64,000 nt of DNA from Pyrrhosoma nymphula (taxonomy: Eukaryota; Arthropoda; Insecta; Odonata; Coenagrionidae). Made by a program: the position numbers and the translations under genes. The stretch covers positions 2,046,001 through 2,110,000 of the forward strand of contig OY754330.1 of assembly GCA_963573305.1 (NCBI GenBank), written 5' to 3'. The notes below the pieces were generated by a model that did no database searches, had not been told where the DNA came from, and saw only the letters and a list, made by a program, of their open reading frames with translations. Positions 34,349-46,150 of this stretch are shown here, piece by piece (the first letter of the stretch is position 1; each line of letters opens with the position of its first letter).

Positions 34349-34582
34349 TAGGGATGAGTCGATTCCACTTTTATTCGATGATTCAGATCCCGATTCCTAT
34401 TCTTTCAAATCGATTCCAGATTCCGATTTCATTGATTCTTATGTACCTAATAACAGGTGGGATATACCAGTAGCGTACGACTATTATTTAAATTCAAGTA
34501 CTGGCTGGAATAAAATAACAAAGACAATTAAGTCGCTCTAAAGTGTATTTAATGACAAATAGCAAATACATCCTCAGCTTAT
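34349..34582 (-). mobile_element. truncated relative of the 15867-19063 hAT (right terminus)
   Basis: It begins tagggatgagtcgattcc, and its next 230 bp match the reverse complement of bases about 18870-19063: gattccactttt, aacaggtgggata, tggaataaaata and acaattaagt in the same order. It is broken before any coding sequence. Confidence 0.75.
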
Positions 34583-34594
34583 AGTCTTATGTTT

Positions 34595-35400
34595 AAAATA
34601 CAGAGAAACCTTGATTTTACGCAGTTGGAGGGACCAAAATGAGGGCACTGTGTAAAATCAAGACGTTATGAAGAGGTGACAGCAATGAAAGGTGTCTAGT
34701 TATTTAGGATGTCTCTTACATTATATTTTTTATTAAATCTTGTCATATATATATTATTTTAAGCTATGAATAAGGAATATTTAAACAGAATATTTGAATA
34801 TTTATGAAATCACTCACTTTGGGTGAAAGTAGTCACTTATTTTAGTTTGTTGCATCGCTTTACCAAAAATTTGATGTACAACTGTCTCTAAAGCATTTAG
34901 ATTTTCAACGTAGTCCTCTGCACCCTATGGGTGTGCATAGCAAAAATTGTACAAATTTCTGAAAGCTTCTCTCATATCACTACGAGGAGGATGAACAGGC
35001 ACTGCTTCACTGTCATCTATCATGTCACTGTCTCCCTCAAATAAATCAGAACCTGACAGGTTGGTACATTCTGCACTCACTGTTTCTTCATTTGTAGCCA
35101 ACTCTTCATCTATCGGATTGTAGGTGAGTGGTGAAATGACTGGCATTATTGGGCAAACCTGATTGAGTTACCCAAGTTCATTAGCAAGCAGATCCTGCAG
35201 TTTCATGGGCCCAGATGAGGTCTCTCCAGCCACATAAAATTCTGTCTCGCCATAGCCTGCTGATTTCCAGCAATTTTTTTATGATTTCCTCTGAAACATT
35301 GTTCCATGATCGAGCAATGCTTCTGACAGCATGGAGGAGAGTCCAAGGAGCACCTTCCGAGAGACTTTTGCCATGACGTAAACTAAAGGAATTGAAAACT
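34595..35400 (-). pseudogene. Tigger/pogo transposon fragment
   Basis: A terminus resembling pogo/Tigger ends (cagagaaaccttgattttac, then a mirrored gtgtaaaatcaag) lies at 34595-34665. On the - strand 35380-35230 gives IARSWNNVSEEII in one frame and KSAGYGE in another, as in Tigger C-terminal regions. An acidic Ser-rich tail follows at 35146-34925. It is frameshifted and truncated at about 35400. Confidence 0.55.
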
Positions 35401-35439
35401 CATGCAGGGGTGGGATACCTCGCTAAAAATGTGTATGCA

Positions 35440-36230
35440 GACCATCGTCATTTACACAGCCCCGATGGATTGCTGTGATAAGATAAAAACTACTGTTTTC
35501 ATGATTCGATATAGTAAAGATAGGGCGATATCGGAAGTTATTTCAAACATACGTGATTTTAACCATATTGAAGAAAAAAATGCGTGTATTAAGCCTAAAT
35601 CAACCATTTTAGCCAGTACATTACTACTTGGCCATGAGATATGAGCCAAAAAAGTTTATGACCTGAAATGATCCTTTTAATTCTGACCTTTCTCATAAGG
35701 ATATTTTCTCATTGGATTAAAAAATATTAGTGATGAGCTCAGGATACGAGGATTCGATCGAATCCATGGATTCGAGATTCGATTGAATCCTTTCAAAAAA
35801 TTATTCGAGAAATTCGAATCCTCGTTTTGCGGGTGGCGTGCATTATAGGATAACGATCTCGCAACGTAATGATCTCACGAGTGACGTCGTTTTACCGTCG
35901 TCGTAAGTGCTTTATAATCTGCGCAGAAATTCACTACGACATATATATATATATTAAAGAAAATATTCTCATGAGAAAGATCTGAATTTAAAGACAAAGG
36001 ATCACTTCAGATTGTAGAATGTATTTGCCCACATCCCATGGCTAAATAATGCACCGGCGAAAATAATTAATTTCGACTGAATATGCGCATTTATCTCTTC
36101 AATATGGATGGCATCACGTATGTTTGAAGTTATACTACTGAAATAGCCCAGTTTTTACTTAGTTGAATAGTGAAAACAGAAGTTTTTATCTGCCAGCATT
36201 CCGTTGTAAAATTGTACGATACGACAAAAA
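35440..36230. repeat. diverged inverted repeat pair with internal MITE-like end
   Basis: atcacgtatgtttgaa on + at 36117 and its complement at 35555 open arms of about 110 bp with roughly two-thirds identity by eye. Between them, 35740-35830 contains gaggattcgatcgaatcc and mirrored ttcgaatcctcg, a separate palindromic end. Confidence 0.45.
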
Positions 36231-36939
36231 ACTTGTAGACGATAATTGCACTCATGGCTATATATATATATATATATATTCGTGATTGTACTCGGTGCTT
36301 TTCATTTGAGTACGGCGATAGCCGATCATCCATTGAATTTCAAAATTCCATTTTCAATGTGCCATTTAAATGTGAAGATTTTTCACCCCCACCTATTTCC
36401 CACCAATTCCAGCGACCATATCAATATATGACACCCGAAGAAGAAATGACATCCACAAACTGCAGGGGTGCAGATCGTCTGCTTGCCAAAAGGGTCCTCT
36501 TAAAGCAGCGCATCTATTATTTTCAATAAGCTACCTCATAATTTTAAAACCATCTCCTTTCTTAATACATTTTAAAGAGACCTATTTAATTATACCCACT
36601 TCTGAATTGTTTTCATTCGGTGAATATGACTTTCTAAATGAGAGGAGTGTCTAAGTTTGTTTCGTATCGTTATATATGTCTTTTTAAAATCTAACAAATA
36701 TCATGACTATGACTGTATTCTATGCCTTTTTGTCAATGGAATGAAAATAAATATTAATATTATTTCCTTGAAGTGAAATTAACTATTTCCAGTACCAGGC
36801 TAAACTTTCATTCACTTGAGAAAATATTATTTTTTCTTTTGTAGTACGATGCTAAGATATTTCTTTTTTTATAATTTTTTTATAAAATTTTTTTTTACAT
36901 CAGCATACTTTTTAAAAACATTTTTCATTGTTTTTTAAT

Positions 36940-38389
36940 TTTTCAACTTTTTAGTCCTAGGTAATAGAACTACAGAATGTTTATAAAACAACGCCGATTG
37001 TTTTATAAGCATTTTATGACAAAGAAAAATCTAGGACTGTTCTCTAGAAAATATTCGCCAGGCTAGTGTGGACTCGACGCCTCTCTTAGTCCATGGGTAT
37101 AAAAAGCGAGCTAAAGAACAAAAGCACGTCATGAGGTGAGTGCAACAAGTGATCAGTCGCGCTCCTATTAAAATGGTCCCCCTGTGACTCGAGTCAGGCC
37201 GTCGACGAAATAACCGCTTGACGTCGGGATATTGGCAAATGTCCGGGCTGATCATTGATGAGGATGAAGCCACGAATGCTTGCTTGCCTCTCACACCGCG
37301 TGGTGGTGGTGTATAGGAACAGGAGCCAGCATGGGGGGGGGATGTCAGCACTGCGGGGAAGAAGCCATATATATAGGACGCGCACCACGCTGCTGCACGA
37401 TTCATTATTATCTCAATATTGCATTTCCCTCCCATCCGCCTCCTTTTCAAGACGACTTCCTTCAAAACACGCCAGAGCTAGAACATCACGTCTCGTGCAC
37501 GAACGGCCAATCAAATCAATTAACTATATTAACTTAGTATATATGGTTTGATCAGTTGGCCAGGGCCCTAACTGCGGTGCAAACGGCGGGGCACAGCCCC
37601 CCATGCCAAAGGGAAGCCAAGATGGTTTATTTTTTAAATATTTTTTATTTTTGTGTAAACACGGCTTGAACTAATTCCCGCTAAACAGCCAGCTTAGTAA
37701 TAATAAAAACACAAATGCAAGAGCCCACGCACTGGACGATCAGCTGATAGTACAGCTGATAATAGCTCAATTGTCTGCTTTGTGCTGTGGACCAAAAAAT
37801 AAATGTTATACATAAAGGGGCCTCGTCATCAAGCTTTGCCCAAGGGCCTCAAATAATTAAGACTCCATATCTGCACACTGTCTCCTGCGTCACAGAGTTC
37901 AGATAAGTGTATTCTCGTTATAAGTATTTTCAATGACCGACCGACTAATGCATTCGTGCGTATAATATAAAGCAACCGAGACGCTCGAAATTCATTTATT
38001 TTCCCAATTATTTCCTTTTTTCCTTTTACGCGCATGAATATGCATACTACACGGGTTCATACATTGTGTGTGAGAACAGATAGCAGCAGCAACCTATTAC
38101 TAGGTGTATGGCAGCCGCGGCGATCGTCGGCGAGAAAATGAGTCGAGTGTCACATTTAAGGAAGAATTGTTCTTTAAAAATACGACGAAGATTGGTTGAA
38201 CAGCAGCACCATAACCAGATGAAACCTTTCCATAGAATTCACAAGAGCGAGAGTTAACCGCAAGTTAGACAAACGAATTTGTGGTGAATAGTGTTGATTT
38301 TTCATTCTTTTCCAATTAGATCGTGCGTGACGTTGAGGATGGTTCCACCCTTAAAATCAATTAAATGTAATTTTATTAATATTCTGTCT
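36940..38389. other. no recognised gene; GC-richer patch at 37190-37510
   Basis: Open frames on both strands in 37190-37550 overlap one another and have no known domain. A TATA-like catatatatagg at about 37368 on + precedes a CATTATT about 30 bases later, a weak core-promoter-like arrangement. I would not call a gene. Confidence 0.35.
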
Positions 38390-38565
38390 ACTTGTAGAAA
38401 AAGTTGTCCTCTATCTGATGTGAACAACAAAATAACACCTTTCCACGCTATTTTATTATATAATTGAACTTGAAATTACATTGTGTTAAATGGGGGAATG
38501 AGATAAACACGGGGAAAAATAGTATTTTTCCATAAAATTCAAATGCCATTTCCGTGGAAAACTGT
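38390..38565 (+). repeat. dispersed repeat, copy 1
   Basis: Shares gtcctctatc, gaacaacaaaat, cacctttccacgctatttta and taattgaacttgaaat with the copy at the end of the window (63840-64000), in the same orientation. Confidence 0.7.
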
Positions 38566-40560
38566 CTCTAAGAAGGCAATAATCCAGAGAAATTGAATAA
38601 AAATAAAATACAGGCATCTTACCACCTTATGTTTCTAGTTATTGAAGAATTAATGCCGTACTTGAAGTCAAAATGCGGTAATTCGTAGGAAATGGCGCTG
38701 CAGTCGGCTCCTATGGCTGGAAAAAAGTGCTCATTTAAAATACATTCGTGGAATAATAATCTGCATTTTTTCTACTTTACTTTTGGGTTTCTAATAGAAA
38801 CCCATTTCATAAGCGAAAGCAGGATATTTTGGACAAAATATAAAAAATATGGAATTTAGTATTTGTTTTGACTCACACAGTCGCGGCGGAACCTCCTTGA
38901 TGTGTGGACGGCCTAGGAAAATATTTGGAGAAAGCAGTGACCGCTCCAAACGTAGAATGGATATGAAACTTCTTCTGAAGTGGAGGAAATCACATTGACG
39001 ACAACGATGGGTCTCCGATCTTGTGAAAATGAAGCCGCAGCAAAGTTACTGTCGGATTTAACAAAAAAATCACGTCGCAGAGCAAGAAGAATACTATACG
39101 TACACGGAAAAATCGCTTATTCAAGTCAGCAAAGATAGTATACAGCAGGAGAAGCCCTGTTCTTGGTAGTAAATAATAATAAACAGCGTTTATCCCGCTT
39201 GAGTAGAAGTAGTGTTGTCACCCCCTGCCACAAACCTTAGAGGTATTTATTTGAAGTAATTTTTCAATTAATTTTAATACTTTTCATAATTTTGTAATTT
39301 ATTTTAATATTTTGTCTTAAAAAGCACTCATCAAATATTTATATACAAATATTTAGCATATGTTTGTTTTTTTAAATGAGAAAACAGTATTTAGATACAA
39401 GTATAGCACGCGCCATATTGTCGAACTCAACTTTTGGTTTTCCGTCGTCATGCAAACATCATGTTTGCGGAATTTCCTCGTCGCAATCAGACTTGTATTT
39501 ATATCCACCGCCACTTCCGGCGCAGTCGTTCTTATGTTTGGGGGGATTACATCGCGGGAGAATAAGCTCAGTTTAACAACGCCCCAGCTGAAAAACAATT
39601 CCGGAGAAATTCCAGCAAGTTGCGACGTCGAAAACTATTACTGATCCAGGCTGCACCGTCAACTGTTCAGCATTATTACGTTTCCCACGACTACTCCACA
39701 TTGTTATTAATAAAGATAAGTACTTTTTACCGCGTATTTCTTCACGGGAAAATTTTCCTTCGTTTAACAGGACGATAGAGGAGTGGAATGCCTGTAGAAT
39801 TCTTAAAACCCTTTCCCAAAAATGTTATACGGAGTTCAAGAAGATAATTCGCCTCGCAAAATGTAAGCGAACCAATTCGTATTTTGACCAAAATATTGAT
39901 CATTTTGTGTGTGAATTGAGCATTGTGAGTGATGATTCATGGACCATTAACACCAGACAAAATACCCAATGTAATGTAACTGGTTAAATAGATAAATAAA
40001 TAAATAAATTTACTCCAACAACTCTTCTTAAGACTTTACCTTTACACACGCAATTTTACAGAAGACTAGTTCAATTTGACAATGGCGTATGGGTAACGGA
40101 GACTTTTATTTTTTTTAAATTAGTGGTTCGTTTTAGTGCCAACGGCGGCACATCAATACTTGAAGAGATTCACGATTTCCGATAGAGAGAGAGAAAAACG
40201 ACAATTGCGAGCGATAGCGCGCGCGTGACACCGAAGCGCCAATCGCCAAGCAGTGATTGAAGGGAAGAAACAGGGGCGGAGAATTACACCGGATTTCAGA
40301 GCTATTTTTAATCCCATCTCGGAAATGGAATCGATTTCGAAAGACTTGGGGCGCAAGAAGAGGAACGCGCAGAGATTAATCAATCAATCCGCCCGTGTCA
40401 CACCACCTCCTCTTAAACCCTACTTAGGCTCTTATCCTTCGTTGGCGAGACACGGAAGGGGAAGAATCCACCAACCACGCCTTCGGACAGGTCACGTGCG
40501 CAATAGGCTTCATAAACTGTCACTCTATTCGTAAAAAAAACAGTGAAGAATCGGCATGGT
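38566..40560. other. no recognised gene or element
   Basis: This is mixed AT-rich sequence. Overlapping open frames at 39360-39644 and 40253-40534 have no recognisable domain and no splice support. Confidence 0.4.
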
Positions 40561-40562
40561 GA

Positions 40563-41318
40563 TGGGCGGTACTAAAAAATGTACCGGTATTATATTCTGA
40601 CGAGTATCTATTGAAAAGCAATAATACTATTCGCCCGTTAGTACCGACGAAAATATTCATGTGATTCATTAAATATTGTAATTAATTACAAATTAACACA
40701 CGTTTAACCCTAATTTCCCGCTATTTCGGCAAATTAGAATGTCAGTCCAAAAAGATACGCAAAACATTTCCATCCATTGGCATTTGTTAACGATACCTAA
40801 ATTCATATAGGGAATATAATACATTATCGCGGCTATTCATTGAATACATTTTATTTTAAACGCTGTGTGTTTGCGCTCGTCGCTTTTTCTTTGAAATTAT
40901 TTTAAATCACACGAAGAACGATCGGTATTGTTTTAATTTTGTGGTCAGGTGGTGAATGTTATATGGTGATCAATCCTTGCGGTCGCACTTACATTTAACT
41001 TACAGGAATAAATATTTGTATTCATACGGTTCAAAAGCATCGATTTGTCTGGCGTTTGGCATGCGTCAAAAATGTATATTTACCCATTACATCAATAATG
41101 ATTACAAACATATCTCAACTACACGGTTATGTGAATATGAAAAAAATACAGACGTATTACGAGAACATTTGAAAATTTAGTGTATGTAGTTAGTAAAATG
41201 TCGTAGTTAGTTCCATTAGTTGATGCAAGATGGGAGCGCTGTCTAAATACCGGTATTTTTAGTACCGATGCCGTCGCGTCGGTAGTACCGATTTTAAATT
41301 CTGGTTGGTAGGTACTAC
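40563..41318. mobile_element. MITE-like element with GTACTA/TAGTAC ends
   Basis: gggcggtactaaaaaatgta at the left and taccggtatttttagtacc with tactaccc at the right are inverted. The interior is non-coding and AT-rich. The right border overlaps the start of the next repeat. Confidence 0.45.
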
Positions 41319-41515
41319 CCAAGGAGGTTAAAATGAAATGGAGGAGGCATGACCGTGTGAACACTCATGGGCGAAAGAGAAGCAAGAATAGGGGTGCTTG
41401 GGAAGGATTTTGTGCCGAGTAGGTGTACGGCCAAACCAGTCACAAAACATCGCCTTGCCCGTGGTTTTTAACTTATATTTAACGAAAATCGAACGCGACC
41501 AGCCATCAAGTTCAT
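41318..41515 (+). repeat. CAAGGAGGTT repeat, partial copy
   Basis: caaggaggttaaaatgaaat, ggaggaggcatgaccgt and gtgccgagtaggtgtacggc match the complement of 48810-48990. It is truncated at about 41515. Confidence 0.7.
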
Positions 41516-42018
41516 CATAGACGCGATCATAGTTCATCTATTTTGTGAGCTAAGAGACGAGGACATGCAGCACACATTAACATTCCGCGTGGCGCCTAAT
41601 AAATAAATAGAGAGTAAACTTGAACTAATTATACCTTCTTTCCGAAATGTTCCTCACCACGGAGCGCTGGAAAATAAACGAGAGTTTCTCCGCAGATAAA
41701 ATCGTAATAAACGTTCCACACACGAATAAAGTAGAGACACGGAACTGAGATGATTGGAGGCGGAGCGGCGATCTTTTCTCCACGCTTATGGGTGTCACGC
41801 CATTTTTCGTAGAGGGCGCAGCACGCGGCGGTGACGTCACTCGTGGCCGTGCGCGTTGTCTTGAGGTGTGTTTGGAGAAGGCGTGGGAATTCCTCTCAAC
41901 TCCTCCTTCGGGAAATGTAATTGGGGGGGGGGGAAGAAAAGGAAGTAGCGAGGCGAAAAAAAAAAGAAAAAATAAAAACGAAAGGAAATGAAAGAATCCT
42001 CCGCCCCATATCTCCAGC

Positions 42019-42103
42019 GGGGGGGGGGGGGGCGTGGGAGGGGGCGGGGGGGGGGGGGGGGGCGGCGTGGGAGGGGGCGGGGGGGCGGGGGGGGGGGGGG
42101 GCG
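42019..42103. repeat. G-run minisatellite
   Basis: Runs of 7-15 G are separated by CGTGGGAGG and C. They create long proline-rich frames on the - strand (41625-42155) that are not evidence of a gene. The tract could form G-quadruplexes and is a place where the assembly may be wrong. Confidence 0.9.
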
Positions 42104-44411
42104 TGAGGAACCAGGGATGAGATTCGTATACACGTGACGACTTCCAGAGGAGCACCCCCCCTTTTATTCCACCAGGGGGGATATATCTTTCGAAGGAAGG
42201 AAAGGAGTTGGTAATTGCTTCATCCGTGGACGACGATCATCCCGCACACACCATCCTGGAAAGGGTCTTCACGCAAATGCGGAAATACCTATTTCTTTTG
42301 TTTTTTTTTTAAATTCCACGACGTCTCCGGAATGCACGCGACGCGCGGGGAACTCTCGTGGAAAGCATTTATAATTTGACTTGCGCCCTGCAAGCGGCGA
42401 GGCGGCCATGCTTGTAGGGCGGGCTGACGGGTAAGCGCCCGCGCCAGCGCCCAAGCCACGAGTTTTAAAAAAAACCTCATGCTCTGATGCACACATACAC
42501 ACACACACACACTGAAGGAGCAATTATTAAAAGACATTGTCCGAGGCCATTACAATTACAAATTTCACGAGTGAGCCTAATCAAACGTTCAACAAAGCAC
42601 GCTACTACAAAATCACAACATACCTAACCAATGTTTTAATGAAAATGTATATTTTGCATTATATTTTAAACGTGGGCATATGAAAATTAATCACGGTATC
42701 AATCAAAAAGCATGTGTGTTCAAGATAAAGCCAATTGTGCTCTTCAAACGACCGATTTCACGCCTTAACACCGCACGCGTCGTGCACGAACTAGTTCCGA
42801 AACCAATGCAACTGAGCTACGGTTCCCGAGCTACCGTACCGTAACAATTTTCGTAAACAAAGAAGTCGTTCATCTTCACAAACATGAGCGTTTCCATGCA
42901 TTGATCTTGAGGACATAATTTACGTTCTTTTAGTGTCTCTTCCCGAGAAGCGAACGACACGACGGAAGCGATTCCTCACCATCTACAAACGACTCCAATA
43001 AACATTCAAATGAAACAATATAAGCGTGTTCGTGTACTACCGGGATATAACAATCGAATGATGCCGTTTCTTTGCTGTGAAGTTCATCACATAATGAATG
43101 ACTCACTCCTACAAAGGGACATTTCATTTCTTGCCCATGTTCTTGCCTTAAAGTTGAGAATCGGAACCACGCTTAAATTATCAACGATCGATTCCAAACT
43201 TAATATATTTTCCTCGATAGAATTCTATTGACGCAAACAAATGAAAATCATGACAATAACGCAAAGAGTATATACAGCCGTCCCAGTAATAACTGACCAG
43301 TAGCATTCCATTTACATTAACATGTTAAGTTGCCATATTCTAAACAAATTCAAGTTATACAATTTTGGCGTAAGATTAACACTGGAACCGAAAGAATAAA
43401 TTCAACAAAACCTTTGCATAAGACCAAAATAAATTATTGACATTTCTGCTGGCGGCCAAAGGACCCCTGGGATAAGATTAGCCTCATCCACGTCATCATC
43501 ATCATGAATGTACAGTCCTGTTCAAAAACATCTTACCACCTCCGAGACGAGACAAGTCCCGAGTTGACGGCGATGTATGTACAAAGAATTTAAGCAATAG
43601 AATTTAGAGAACTTCTTTGGTCAGGGAGGGACTCAAAACAGGGAACCTAGTTTCGGTTGCGTGCAATACCTCCATCATAGTGAAAATACAAAGGAAATGA
43701 ATCATTGGTCGTTCAATCCTAGGATTGGCAGACTGCAACTCTGCATCCTTCCCTATATAATGCTAGTTCTATTACTCCCTGGTAGTTCTTCTTATATGTA
43801 CTTTCCTCTGTATTTGGTCTATGTATCCCTTATCCCTTGGCCATCTTCTAGGGACTTTTCTAGGGACTAGGGGAAGAATATATTTTAAAGAAAATTAGAG
43901 ATATTTCTTTCAATCATATTTTTCACAAATCCATTATATCTCAAGGTGTGCACCATGTATCTAGTTCAATGGTAAGTCTCATTCAAATTACATATAAAAC
44001 CATATTGGATCAAATAAAACCCTCGTTACTATGAAAAACAAGACAGGAACGGACAGTGAAGCGTCAACGATTGAAGAGCACGGCATTTAAACAAAAAACC
44101 ACATCAAAAGGTAATGAAGGGGGTAACTAGGCAACGCACTGGTGGATATTAATTAGATTCCAGTCGTCAACACGGGACACGGAAACGAGTTCGGCCGGCA
44201 CTCTCGGTTCGATTTCTTTTGGAGCCGTTTCTTAAGCACGACGAGGGGGGTGAATGGAAGAAAACTGAAGAAATCAAACGCCTTAAAAGATATGAAAGAA
44301 ATTCGGGAAGTTCCGAAATAGGAGAGGGCGCGCTTTGTTCGAAAGAAAGGCGGTTGAATGGGGACGCGTATCGAAGAGAATATTTGTAGTGTACCAACGC
44401 ACACACACACA
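42104..44411. other. no recognised gene
   Basis: A CA/TG microsatellite lies at 42492-42512. Overlapping frames near 42269-42537 and 43661-43870 have no known domain. The interval ends in a (CA)n tract at 44399-44411 where a LINE begins. Confidence 0.45.
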
Positions 44412-44990
44412 GGTTGAAGAAGCTAGGATTCGTCAAGCGTATTGTGGGAAGATTTTCGGATGAAAAAGTAAAAGAGAGGTGCTATTTCGCACTCGTCCGG
44501 CCACACCTTGAATATGCAGCGAGCATATGGGATCCGGTGCAGAAAGACTTAGTCCGGGAACTTAATAAAATACAAAGGAAAGCTGCGCGATTCGTCAAAA
44601 ACAGCTACGGGCGTACTGACAGCGTTACACAGATGTTAAACGAATGAGGCTGGGAGCCGCTAGAGACTCGGAGGCTGCGCGCTAGGCTTAGATTGCTTGA
44701 ACAATTGAGAATAGATATCTTTCAGAGCGACACGGAGAACATCATATTAGAACCCCACTATATTTCCAGGTCCGATAGAAACGATAAATTAAGAGAGATA
44801 TTTTACCGAACGGATAGGTATGGGAATTCGTTTTTCCCCCGAACAATAAGGGACTTTAATAAGTGCTAGGCGTAATTTCATTAGAGAGTTTCCTTTTTAT
44901 ATGTAAACGTCTGGTGTCCTAACACCACCCGCCACACGCCTATTGAGGCGGCTTGCGGGGTAGTATGTAGATATAGAATGAGATGAGTGT
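44412..44990 (+). pseudogene. CR1-like LINE, 5'-truncated copy
   Basis: KKLGFVKRIVGRFSDEKV, RPHLEYAASIWDPVQKDL and NKIQRKAARFVKNSYGR match the thumb/C-terminal region of the copy at 54764-56158. A codon is deleted (SVTQM versus SVVTQM) and TTA has become TGA at 44645, truncating it. The 3' UTR with ccgccacacgcctattgagg and a TGTAGATATAG tail follows. The 5' break abuts a (CA)n tract. Confidence 0.85.
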
Positions 44991-45772
44991 GAGGGCCTGG
45001 GGTTAAGGAATAAGGCCTTCTTCTTATAATTATACCCTTCTGCCTTGCCCTTTCTGGTGGGCGGTAGGATGAGGTCAGTTAGGCAGTGTCAATGACCCCC
45101 ATCACAATACACATAAACACGGCACCTACCCCTCCTTGCTCTAGTATTCCCCTCCATCTAAGAGCGAGACAAAGAGTGGCGTTCTTCTCGGCTCGTCTAG
45201 GCCGACGCATGCAGCACCAAGCATGTAGGTACTACACTATAATAATAGTGCACTACCCGCGACACGCGTTTATCGCTAGTTCGCGAGAGAGATATGTTCA
45301 TTCCGTAAACAACGTGAATTGCCACGAGAGGGAAATTTCTGGCCAAAAATTTTCTCCATAATTTTCATCCCAGCAATTTGGCTTTTCAGTCATCCACAGG
45401 ATAACCAGAATTAATAGATGAATTACAGAGAGCGGGATATATACGGAATGAAGATCAATTACAAGAAAACTAAACCAATTGAGGTTTTCTGGAACTAAGA
45501 AATCGATGCGGTAAATAAGATGCACAGACTAATTGAATTTCCAGAGTAATACGTTGGAAGAAAATGGGCAGGGTTGTACCGATATTGAAAGGAGAATGAC
45601 GTTTGCAAAAGAGGTGTTCACTAATCATCGAGTAGGTACTCTACCAGCTGGTTGGTAGGTTCTTGAACAGTCCCAATTCTGCATCCCAATTTCTGATTTA
45701 AATGATCAAATTAATGATTTAAATTTCTTCGTTACATAATTTATTGACTGTTTTTAGTGCAGTTCCTAGTTC
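44991..45772. other. no recognised gene
   Basis: This is unique-looking sequence downstream of the LINE copy. An open frame at 45086-45361 (+) has no recognisable domain. Confidence 0.4.
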
Positions 45773-46107
45773 CTAGTACTGGCGACCTGGATGGGGTGTT
45801 TTTTTAACGGGTTTCCATCTCGGGTGTATACACCTATCGGGCCATAATGCCTTCATTCGAGCTGTCACTCTTGGTGTTCTTGGTGGTGGTGGTCTGACCG
45901 GGGGATCTCGTGGTTTCTTCGGGTCTGGCACGACGACGGTGGGACGGTTATACCGTCTTCCTCTGAACACTGGGGGCGTAGGGGGGGGGTCTCCTGCGTG
46001 GGGGGCCCCTCCTCCTCTTCGGGGTCTGGGTGGGCGGCTTGGCTTGCTTCCGGGATTCGGGATAAAGAATTCGTTCTTACGGAACGTTTCGAACCAGTTG
46101 GTCCTTC
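45773..46107 (-). CDS. open frame rich in Pro and Arg, unrecognised, next to a hairpin motif
   Basis: The frame is open for about 110 codons from just inside the hairpin motif at 46112-46083 to a stop at 45775-45773. It has a Pro/Gly/Arg-rich first half (PRRGGGAPHAG, DPPPTPP), then FRGRRYNRPTVVVPDPKKP and a more ordinary tail with ALWPDRCIHPRWKP. I do not recognise it. It could be a retroelement fragment, since retroelements of the Penelope type carry such motifs near the 5' end, or a frame kept open by GC-rich composition. Confidence 0.3.
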
Positions 46108-46112
46108 GTCAG
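46083..46112 (-). ncRNA. hammerhead-like hairpin motif
   Basis: On the - strand the order is CTGACGA, extra A, stem GGACC/GGTTC with loop AACT, GAA, palindrome ACGT, then T. The flanking bases G and C can pair. A (TA)n tract lies immediately upstream on that strand. Confidence 0.4.
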
Positions 46113-46123
46113 CTCTAGAAGTC

Positions 46124-46150
46124 TATATATATATATATATATATATATAT
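46124..46150. repeat. (TA)n microsatellite
   Basis: Uninterrupted TA dinucleotides next to the hairpin motif at 46083-46112. Confidence 0.9.

Larger units (their letters stand above)
33890..36935. repeat. inverted repeat (arms about 170 bp) around a 2.7-kb cluster
   Basis: The left arm (33890-34055) and right arm (36765-36935) share, in inverted orientation, actatttccagta, ttcattcacttgagaaaata and ttattttttctttt. The space between holds a small MITE, a hAT end, a Tigger fragment and another inverted pair. The arms may be ends of one old element or two copies of one repeat. Confidence 0.5.

Noticed and set aside
37360..37410. TATA-like core promoter
   Set aside because: TA-rich tracts are common here and no downstream coding exon was found.
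41625..42155. 176-codon frame on - and overlapping proline-rich frames
   Set aside because: The open frame comes from G-runs read as proline. No domain or conserved start was seen, and the other frames are open too.
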